Shown piece by piece: positions 55,601 to 64,000 of a stretch of DNA of 64,000 nt. The notes beneath the pieces are model-generated. The model saw nothing but the letters and a program-made list of their open reading frames with translations, did not search any database and was not told the origin of the DNA. The stretch's first letter is position 1, and each line of letters begins with the position of its first letter. The DNA comes from Branchiostoma floridae (Eukaryota > Chordata > Leptocardii > Amphioxiformes > Branchiostomatidae): NCBI RefSeq assembly GCF_000003815.2, contig NW_023365734.1, positions 297,647 through 361,646 on the forward strand. Direction: 5' to 3'. A program made the translations under genes and the position numbers.

Positions 55601-58600
55601 ACAACTTATCGTATGACCACCAAAATTTCAGAGAATGATGTACACATAATATCTAACGTTTATAAATCGTTTGACGCAACAATGACATAATATGACGTAA
55701 TTATGAAGTCATCAATCTGACTTGATTGGCTGCAACCGTGAAATGGGGGTATTCTCAGAAATCTTCAAGGTATGCTGCAAAAATATAACACGAAGTGCAG
55801 ATAACAGAGCATTAATGTTTATCAAGTCATAAAATGACGTCATGCATATATAAGATACCAGTTGGGCTCCGCCATCTTATATCCATCTCCTTGAATTTTC
55901 AAGAATACATTTTTGGTGATAGATAATCGCAGTAGACAACGGGAATAGACTGAAAACGTTCATTTAAACGTTTTTTGATTAAAATATACCAGGTAGTTAC
56001 AACTTATCAGGGATAATAAGATAGTTATTCTTGATCTGGTCATACGGTCCGCCTTCTTGGATTTCGGCCACGTGACGCCATCACATTAGCATAATTGATT
56101 ATGAAAGATATTCTAGATAACATAAGATTTTATTTATGTAAGCAAATAGCAGTAATATCGTAAATAAACTTGAATAATGCATTGTTAGAACCGAAATTAG
56201 CGATTTTCGTCAAAAGTGCCTGTCAACAGACGGTTGCCATGGCAACAAGAAAAAATTGAAAAATTTTCAAAGTATGTCAAAATGTTCCCAATTAAATCTT
56301 AGGAAAACTCACTAAATTTGGTGGCTCTAGCGTAAGCCGTTCTGGCGTTATACATGAAAGTTGGCGAGGACCTCAAAAGCCCCCCCCCCCCGTCTGATTA
56401 GGGTTAACTGCACTTAGGTTTGTCTTCTTGTCATATTGAACGGGACGAGCAGGTAAGGAGACGGACTGTTGTTGTTCAGCACCTGTTTTTGTAACATGAA
56501 ATGTCTAACATGTATCTTCCACTAACATAACTAATAGCGTCTTTAGACAAGGTACAGTTAGAATTAGTGAATGTCCCCACGTTCGTCTCGTCACCATACT
56601 AAAAACCATATGATGTGTTTAACATCATACAACTCCCCTGCACCTGGCAGCCAGTAAAAGGCCACCATGAAACTGTGTCAGCTTTACTGACAGCTGGTGC
56701 AGATGTGAACGCACGGGCAGAAAAGGTAAGAGCCTTGAGACGGATTGTACAGAGCCTGTTTTTGAAATGTCCAACATTTCTCTTTCATTGACATACCTAA
56801 TAGCGTCTTTAAACGAATTAGCTAGAATGGGTGAATGTTCGTACGTTCGTCTTGGCACCATACTGAAAACCATCTGATGTGTTTTATAGAATTTAACACC
56901 CCTACACGTGGCAGCCGAGAATGGCCACAATGAAACTGTGTCAGCTTTACTGACAGCTGGTGCAGATGTGAACGCGCGGGATGACACGGTAAGGAGACGG
57001 GTTGTTGTTGTTCAGCACCAGTTTTTGTAACATTATATATAATGTCTAACATGTGTCACCCACTGACATACATGTACCTAATGTCGTCTTTAAACGAGGT
57101 ACAGTTAGAATAGGTGAATGTCCTCATGTTTGTCTTGTCATAATACTAAAGACCATGTGATGTGTTTTACAGGATGTAACTCCCATCCACCTGGCAGCCG
57201 AGAATGGCCACAATGAAACTGTGTCAGCTTTACTGACAGCTGGTGCAGATGTGAACGCGCGGGATGACACGGTAAGGAGACGGGTTGTTGTTGTTCAGCA
57301 CATGTACATGTTTATGTAATATTGCGCAAAACATGATACTTATCGTATGGTGTTATATATTTGATTGTTGCTACTGCACAACTTAAGGAAAGGCCACCAC
57401 AAAACTGTCTCCGCTTTACTGACAGCTGGTGCAGATGTGAAAGCACAAACAGAATCGGTAGCCAATGAGCATTATGGTGCATGGGATGGTTAAACTGTCA
57501 TGAACTATCTGACATTCATCTTCATTCTATGCTTTTACAAATAAGTGAACGTACTTAGGTTTGTATTCTTGTCATATTGAACACAATCTGATACTTTGAC
57601 AGCAATGGGCTCCCCTACACGCGGCATCTTAAAATGGCCACGATCGTCTTGTCATCACACTAAATATCCCATTTGCACACGGGGGCCGTGCCACGTTCAC
57701 TGCTTGGTTCATTGGGTGCCCGTCTTCAGCCTTCAGATTGCTGACTGTGTGCCAAAGTGTATACAAACCAGGAAAGGAGAGATCACTCACATTTGGGTAG
57801 AGCCAGGGAATATGGTCGGGGAAGTCTTGAGGCAGAAAGAAAAGGAACTGACCAGATATCGGGGGCTGCTGTGATCTTATGAACCTTTGCAACTAACTAC
57901 AAGTTGTTGAAATATTTGACTTGCCTGGGTATCACCCAATTTTTACCGGGGCTCCTTGCCCTCGCTGCGCTAAAACATTTAGGGCAGCGAGTACAAGGAG
58001 CCCCGGTAGAAATTGGGTGGTACCCAAGCTAACATTAGATTGTTTACCGTCACCAATATTTATTGTATTATCCATATGATAATGTAAACGACTTCGCTTA
58101 CTATTTAACATCATCTCTATTCCTTGCTGTTAAAGCTTGGAGCCACGCCACTTCATAATGCAGCTTCAGCAGGACATGTTGGTGTTGCTGAACTTCTCCT
58201 GAAGGCTGTAGCACTGGTGGACAGTAGAGATGGGGTAAGGGTTGATGATTACTACAGGTGATTTTAGCTTTAAGACACGCATATGAACGATTTAGGAAAA
58301 GACAGTGAGCAGGAGGGATAAGCTTACTTCTGGCATGTTCCCAAATCAGGGGCAGATGATATCATTATAATGTGGTTCAAAATTGATCATGTTTTCATCA
58401 TGTTAACCCCAGTCACTTTCAGAATTTTGAATATCATCTCTACATCAAAATCAATACTTCTGGACATACTCTTACATTATGTTGAGAACTGTATCAATGT
58501 CTCATAAGAAAGCAAGTTGGTTTGACGTATACTGTTTTCTTTGAAGTCTGGCAAGACTCCTAAGGACGTAGCAGAAAGTGAAGATGTTTCATTCCTGTGG

Positions 58601-61600
58601 AATCCGTCGGAGGAAGATCGTATACGCATCCTGGAGGGAAGGAAGAAGATCCTCGAGCTTTTTGCCACAGAAGAGCGTACTCTGCTTTCCATACAGCCTG
58701 GGGTAGAGATCAGCTTCCCAGAGCAGTTTGTGACCACACCACCACAAGCCACACAACAGGTCAGGATTGTATTCATGATTAGTTGAAACAAACGCTTCTT
58801 GGTGGTAGGTGGGATTTTACACTTAGGTCGGCAATCATACTAGCCTATCCTATGACCCACGGGTTGTGATTAGCAAATTTAGCAAAATAAACAGAAGAAT
58901 TTAACTTTATCAATTATATACGAGCGACCGAAATGATGCGACGACGACGAACATATGGGCAGGAAGCAAATACAAAATATCAATTTACATGTGTAGTTTG
59001 ATCTACTAATTTAGATATTAACTTGTAACCTAACCGGTTGTCTCCTAAAATAACTAATATATGTATATCAGCGACATTTTGTATTGAACCGTGCACTTTT
59101 AGTTGTTCATATCCCCACAAATGAAGGAGTACGATCCCTTACTAATCCGGTTTTATGAAAAAAAGTGTTGCCTTTTGATAGAAGCAGCATAGCGAGAAAA
59201 CTGTTAAAGAAGTAAAGGTGAGCTGTATTGGTGGAGCTTGCTTTTGTTTGCAGATTACTAAAGGCTGCAGATAAATGTTTTTAACCGTAAGAGATGATGG
59301 GCTTTAGCCCGAATGATTTAATATAGAATATTTATGATGGCCTTATCTTATATTGTGCATAGCTGTACCAAGCGTACAGTATGACAGAAACAATTGTGAT
59401 ACTAGATCTGGGTAACAATGATATAATCTTTCATATCATTTCAGAATTATATTGGCAACTACCGCAATGATATGGGCGGTAATAAGCGGAGTCCACCCAC
59501 GGCAGGGAAGAGCGGTATTACGGAAAATGATGAAGACACAGGGATGTCGACAAAAAGGCTCAAGGGTGAGCTTCGGTAAATTTGGTATTTCCGTAACCAG
59601 TGTAGCTATCGACTGACTGACTGCTATTGCTACAAAAGACAGATACAGCCGTAGTAAATCGTCCTTACCTTTGAATGCTACGTATAAACTGTTACATTTT
59701 TTTCGTAGGAAACAAAATCGTTATAATGTATATCAAAACCAACAGTGTAGTTCTGCAGTCATAACAACAGAACTTCATCCGTTTTGAACTGCAAGCATGT
59801 GTTTGAGACAAACTGTTCATCCTCATCTTTCTATATATGACAACCCTTTTTAACCAATTAATTGTTTTGATGCAGCATCAGTGCCAATTGAAGTAGTGAT
59901 GGGAGGTCAAGAGATGAGAGCTCTTTACGAGCAGGCCTGTAAGGAGGGGACCTGTCAGGTCTTCTACATCAGGCTGATACTGGTGGGGCAACACGGAAAT
60001 GGGAAAACCAGTTTGACGAACAGCTTACTTCTACTAAAGTTCAACAGAGATGAGGAGATCACCGATGGCATCGTGATCACTCCGTGCCTCATGACTGGGA
60101 AGGAAAACTGGAAAGTCATGAAAGGTGTGTAATTCATATGGAAGTAATGTAATTTTTAGTCTTGAAAGTAATAATGAATGACGTTTCGAATTCCCTTCTT
60201 CAATGCTTGAACGGTTCAAGCTTAAGAAGTTAAGTCAGCTTATTGAAGCTAAAATCAGAAATTACCTTGTTTCTAACTATATGCCAATTCTACCTAATGT
60301 AATTTGTATCACATGTATATTTTGTCTGATCCTTGCCTCTTCCCTCATGACCTTTATGAAAGGCAGCCTGCAGCCTTATTTGAGCTTTCATGGATAGATT
60401 AAGCTTCAAACAAGCCTAAATAAAGCCACGAGTGATGAAGAGAACATGCATCCAAATTTCCATAAGTCCCCGAGGTTTGTTGTCCAGCATTAACTGGTAT
60501 GGCTTTAGATCTATTAATAACAAAAGTATATGATCAATGACAGGAATGGAGAATCATCATCTTGCTCATGCTGCTGCCACGGAGATGAAAAAGATGATAG
60601 CAGAAAAGAAAAAGCGAAAGTTAACTGCGCCTAAGAGGACTGATGGAGAACAAAGCCGGAAACAAACTGGACGTAAACCTGACCGTCATCATAGGTGTCC
60701 TGTGTCCAACGGTACGATGCTGTAATGATTAATACAGATCAAAATTATTGTCTTATCCTCTGTCTTTGCTTAACAGTCTTCTTCTGACACTTCCTTTAAA
60801 TAAGAAATCCATGTTTAATTCAGCCACTTTTCGAAGCTAGTTGCCAGCTACACGTAATGAAGTTTTCATTGAAAAAGGATACTGGAGAGATAAGCAACGT
60901 TTGAGTAATCATACTAAGTATTTCTTACTAAACCAGATTGAGTACAGCATAAGATACAGGCAATGTTGAAATAGTTGAACTGTAATTTCCAACACAAAAA
61001 TTGGATTCACTCAAATTTTCGACTGCATAGCATCAGTCTTTGTCAAAGACTGATGCTGTGCAGTCGAAACTTTGGGTGAGTCCAATTTTTGTGTTGGAAA
61101 TTACAGTTCAACTATTTCAAGAATGACTTCTACCAACACAGATGGACTTTCAAGTTAAGATACAGGCAAGATAACTAAACTATTACGAAAATACCTCAAA
61201 GGTATAGATTTGATACTGTCTCATAAAGCTGATTAGTTCTATAACAAATATCAAATATAAGATGCTTTGTATTGTTGCAATCTAGTGAAAAAAATCACAC
61301 AATTTATCTTCTTCTTACACTGGTCGAAAAACAGGGTCATCGCAACAATGTCTTGCCAGTCAGCACAGTCACGTGGGATCAACAGATAGCCAGCCAAATG
61401 GACATATAGAGGAATATAAAGGTACCACACACATCGTCCACGGCACAGAGCCTGGATCATCACCGCAACAACGTCCTGCCAGTCAGCACAGCAATGAGGG
61501 AGGAATAGATGAGCAGACAGAGGAATACAAACTTGCCACGCGAATTGTCCTCGGCAAAGATGACTTGTCCAACGTCGTCGGATCCAAGGAACAGCCGGCC

Positions 61601-63941
61601 ATGTCTATCTGGGACTTCGCCGGGCACGACGTTTACTACAGCAGCCACCATGTCTTCTACAGTCATTATGCCATCTTCATTCTCACTTTGAATTTCACCA
61701 AAGCTCTCAGTGATCCACTTGAACAATGGACTGGCAGCTGTGCAGAAGCCCTTCAACTCAAAACGGAAGGAGGTAACTATTATTTGCTCTTGCACACTGC
61801 ACATCGCGAACTGAATGATGACTAGTGGAAAAATGAGCGCGCTTAAAAAATTGAAGCTATGGAAGCATTTTCTGATCGAATAGGGAATTGTGTCTTGGTG
61901 AACACAATCTGCATTGATAGTGGCTTACTACCGCAGTTAAAGATTTTAAGTAGTGTCACGTGAGGTAAAAGTTCGAAGACGCTAATAAGGTAACTGGATC
62001 TGTTCTCAGATGCTTCCAGTGATTGGGACTCTTTGTTGGGTACGCTTGAATATGAAGTCTTTGTTTCCAGTTACGCGATACATGTGGTTAGATACATGTA
62101 CTTACTAGCATAATCTTCAGAAGTGTTCAATCTTTTTGAGATCTTCGTAGTGACGACATGATGGTACACGTATATACACGAATTTCTCGCCAAACTGTAT
62201 ACAGTTTGGCGAGAAATTCTTGTATTAAGTTCACTTAAGTAAACCTTTTTCGGGGCTAGCTGTGACGTAATACTCTCTTGCCGAGATGAAAAGAAATATG
62301 CAGTCAAAGGATGTAAGATGATTGTAGAGATTTGTATTTAGACAATTACACGTTTGATTTATCTTTAGACCTGGTAGACTACCACCTGGAGTCCATTCGA
62401 GCGCACACCAGACCAGCTAAGAGGGAATTGCAAGATGGTGATCAAGACATTGATGCCAAACGAGACAGAGAACCACCTGTGATCGTGGTTGGCACACACA
62501 AGGACCAACTACAGCAGGTTCGTCTGGTTAGCGTCAAGTCACATATTTCTGGTATAAGATATTAAGTCATGACGCAAATAAACATTGTAGACAGCATGTG
62601 ACTAACAAAACACTTCAAATACGCTGCTGAAGTATACTTAATTCATTTCTAATAATTTCAGGGTGAAGTTGAAATATTCAAACGCACGGTCAGAGAGCAT
62701 TTCAAGGGAAAGGCAATCTCCAAGCATGTGGAAGACAGGTACTTCGCCATTGACAACACCATGCGTGACCCTGAAGATCCAGAGTTGTCAGATCTGAGAG
62801 ATTTCATCCTCAAAGTTGCGCAACAGCAAACCCACATGGGCAGGAGAATCCCAATCAGCTGGCTGGAGCTGAAGTCCAAGCTGATGGAAATGGGGAAGCA
62901 GGGCAGGAAGTACTGCAGCCTCCAGGATGTGATGGATGCTACTGACAGCTCTCGCGTACCGGAAGGATACACAGTAGAGGAAAATGTTGTCATCATCTTG
63001 AGGTTCTTCCATCTGTGTGGAGACATCCTGTTCTTCGACACCCCAGCACTCCGCAACTTTGTGGTTCTGGACCCGCAGTGGTTTGTGGACGTCCAGAAAA
63101 CCATCATCACCATCCCCCAGTTCCGGGATCGTGAAGTAAAGGACAAATGGGAGCAGCTCGAGGCTACAGGAGTGTTAGAAGATAGCCTCATCGAGCACGT
63201 GTGGAGCTCGAGGAAACGACAAGAGGAGCTAAAGTGCGACCTTATTGCTTACAAAGATGAGCTGCTGAAGATGATGGAGCAGTTTGACGTGGTCCTACAG
63301 TGCAGTACTGAGAGTGAAGATGGGGCAGCTGGAGGCACGTCAAGGCCAGGGGCCACCACCTACTTTGTTCCGTCGCTCCTCACCACAGTCAAGGACAGAC
63401 AAAGACTGTACCCTAACGGTATAGAATGCAGCAAGCCAATTTTTGTAGTCTTCGATGACAAGTTCTTCCCTGTTGGCGTGTACCACCGTCTTGTTATCAC
63501 AAGTATGCGCCGATATAACAAGCGGAAGCCACTGGCATATGCACGCTGTGCAAGGTTCATCACAAGCAACCCAAGGCAGACCTTCGTCATCACCAAGGAA
63601 AGCCACTATCTGAAGGTGGAGCTGCTGTCATCAGAGAAACCAGAGTCCGCCTGCTTCAGCCATGGTTCCGGTATCCGGAAAGGTCTGGATGAAGACCTGA
63701 GGGATATCATCGACAAGTGGATCCCGGGCATAAGGTACAAATGGTGCCTTCAGTGTTGCTGCCAGACCCACAAGGATATTTACACTCAAAATCAACCAAA
63801 GGAGCTGGATGAAGACGCATTAATCCCGATCGCGAGTGTCTCAGAATGGTTCGCGGATGAAGAGGTCGTCTGTGAAACCTATCCACCTGCCACAACCACT
63901 ATTGATGACATTGGCCTTGCACACTGGTTCCGTAAGAAACC
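52667..63941 (+). CDS. ANK2: ankyrin-ROC-COR (ROCO-type GTPase) gene, partial at the right edge
   Basis: Exons: 52667-52780 (acidic first exon), six 99-bp ankyrin exons 53866, 54533, 55039, 56890, 57173, 58136 (for example TPLHAAAFNGHKETVSALL), cap exon 58547-58759, 59445-59565 (NYIGNYRN remnant of the homeodomain-like module), 59876-60124 (ROC P-loop GQHGNGKTSL), 60544-60711 (basic helix), 61335-61772 (switch II WDFAGHDVYY), 62369-62517 (G4 motif GTHKD), 62662-63941 (COR, ILFFDTP, VVLDPQWFVD), with donor GTAAGT at 63942. All phases fit, giving about 1108 codons so far. ROCO proteins are dimeric GTPases in which COR mediates dimerisation. Ankyrin plus ROC-COR resembles lancelet and vertebrate ROCO scaffolds without a kinase; whether a kinase or death domain follows is beyond the window. 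Confidence 0.85.
52781..52852 (+). repeat. 24-bp repeat that triplicates the splice donor
   Basis: 'gtagaattaagtatttttga' plus 'gaag' is repeated at 52781, 52805 and, in part, 52829. Each copy starts with GT after GAG or AAG, so three donors exist 24 bp apart, each keeping the frame (VELSIFEK per copy). The 33298 exon has only a single copy. Confidence 0.8.
53444..53655 (+). pseudogene. Two dead ankyrin exons
   Basis: 53444-53521 reads as a type-I ankyrin exon but has TAA in the first third and no GT donor (TACAGC follows). 53607-53655 keeps only 'ggtgcagatac' and 'cgcacgtgacaat'. Both lie before the first live ankyrin exon of ANK2. Confidence 0.7.
53965..54384 (+). repeat. Near-perfect 210-bp tandem duplication with two defective ankyrin exons
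   Basis: 53965-54174 repeats at 54175-54384 with almost no differences until the last few bases. Each copy carries an ankyrin exon body (54089-54174 and 54299-54384, SVLLTAGADVNAR) whose 5' third is shortened so that its phase no longer fits. The second copy also lost its donor to a (GA)n run. Confidence 0.8.
54776..54870 (+). pseudogene. Dead ankyrin exon
   Basis: The acceptor AG is missing and the frame is shifted in the first third ('ccccttttcatgacatcctg'), but the rest reads ETVSALLTVDADVNAR-like and has a GT donor. Confidence 0.65.
55150..56600. other. Long ANK2 intron without coding features
   Basis: This is the largest gap in the ankyrin part. It contains a G-rich tract at 55518-55562 with several GGGG runs, a C tract near 56380, and otherwise AT-rich DNA. 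A + strand frame at 55298-55690 crosses the G tract and has no recognisable domain. Nothing else is seen. Confidence 0.6.
56632..56725 (+). pseudogene. Dead ankyrin exon
   Basis: There is no acceptor AG and one extra A in 'cagtaaaaggcc' shifts the frame. The rest (HETVSALLTAGADVNARAEK) and the donor are intact. Confidence 0.65.
57368..57645 (+). pseudogene. Two dead ankyrin exons
   Basis: 57368-57458 lacks the first third and keeps KTVSALLTAGADVKAQTES with a GTAGCC donor. 57603-57645 has a good acceptor and start (QWAPLHAAS), then TAA and loss of homology. Confidence 0.65.
57926..58031. mobile_element. 106-bp foldback element in ANK2
   Basis: The arms 'gggtatcacccaatttttac' plus CGGGGCTCCTTG and their reverse complement fold over about 46 bp with three or four mismatches around a 14-nt loop. 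The end CTGGGTA.CACC resembles the outer transposon end at 6104 (CTGGGTACCATCC), so it may be a distant relative. Confidence 0.75.
59121..59217 (+). pseudogene. Dead homeodomain-like exon in ANK2
   Basis: 'KEYDPLLIRFYEKK' clearly matches KEYDPVLVRFYEER of gene A (17064) and gene B (34003). About eight codons are then missing, and TAG and TAA follow. It sits exactly between the cap exon and the exon NYIGNYRN, where the homologous exon is expected. Skipping it keeps the frame, as both sides are phase 0. Confidence 0.75.
60966..61120. repeat. 155-bp near-perfect hairpin with a 1-nt loop
   Basis: The left arm from 'ttgaaatagttgaactgtaa' and the right arm to 'ttacagttcaactatttcaa' pair almost fully to a centre 'catcagtctttg t caaagactgatg'. 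It lies in the ANK2 intron between the basic exon and the switch II exon. It may be a foldback transposon or a hairpin RNA source. Confidence 0.85.
62181..62218. repeat. Perfect 38-bp palindrome
   Basis: AATTTCTCGCCAAACTGTA is followed at once by its reverse complement, with no spacer. With one mismatch it extends about 3-6 bp further on each side. It lies in the ANK2 intron before the G4-motif exon. Confidence 0.9.
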
Positions 63942-64000
63942 GTAAGTATCTTCCTATGTTCTGAAGATATTAAATCTTACAACTTGAGCTGTGTGATCAT

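Noticed and set aside
55298-55690. + strand frame of 130 codons in an ANK2 intron
   Set aside because: It crosses a G-rich tract, has no domain and no splice logic. The start resembles a chance open stretch.
57596-57874. + strand frame of 92 codons in ANK2
   Set aside because: It starts in a dead ankyrin exon and continues in unrelated intron text without an acceptor, donor or domain.

Overview
The window looks like nuclear DNA of an invertebrate chordate, most probably a lancelet (Branchiostoma). The grounds are many small exons with GT-AG introns, ankyrin repeats encoded one per 99-bp exon, an ANK-ROC-COR gene of the kind expanded in lancelets, CR1-like LINEs with a PHD/esterase ORF1, and many short DNA transposons. 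The species is an inference. I found no bacterial operon, CRISPR array, rRNA or convincing tRNA gene.

Layout. (1) 1-5547: a + strand ankyrin gene (ANK1) with two alternative first exons, five ankyrin exons and a capping exon. (2) 6091-16361: a four-level nest of transposons, namely a DNA transposon with a 9-bp target duplication, a LINE inside it, a second DNA transposon inside that LINE, and a second LINE inside that. (3) 16671-24226: gene A, twelve exons joining in one open frame (674 codons), with an acidic N-terminus, a homeodomain-like segment, an HMG-box-like segment, basic NLS exons, a TAF4-type TAFH domain and a proline/threonine-rich tail. (4) 24227-32919: duplicated flanking DNA with a small - strand gene damaged by a LINE fragment, hairpin-bearing repeats and a foldback element. 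(5) 32920-44190: gene B, a tandem paralogue of gene A whose NLS exons were amplified in a roughly 2-kb tandem array that carries PIF/Harbinger-like elements. (6) 44191-52666: the second copy of the flanking DNA, with an intact copy of the small - strand gene and a separate - strand signal-peptide exon. (7) 52667-63941: a second ankyrin gene (ANK2) in which live ankyrin exons lie among many dead ones, followed by a remnant of the homeodomain-like module and then ROC GTPase and COR domains. It runs off the right edge.

How the genes relate. The window looks like one locus in which promoter/acidic-first-exon blocks, ankyrin exons, a homeodomain-like module and different C-termini (HMG-NLS-TAFH or ROC-COR) have been duplicated and recombined. 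Nearly all exon borders are phase 0 in the ankyrin part and phase 1 in the NLS, proline-rich and ROC parts, so exons can be gained or lost without breaking the frame. ANK1 ends in phase 0, and the homeodomain-like exon of gene A starts in phase 0. ANK1 and gene A may therefore be one gene split by the nested transposons. Gene A/B products are probably nuclear, chromatin- or TFIID-related proteins; the ANK2 product is probably a cytoplasmic ROCO-type GTPase. All functions are inferred from sequence motifs read by eye.
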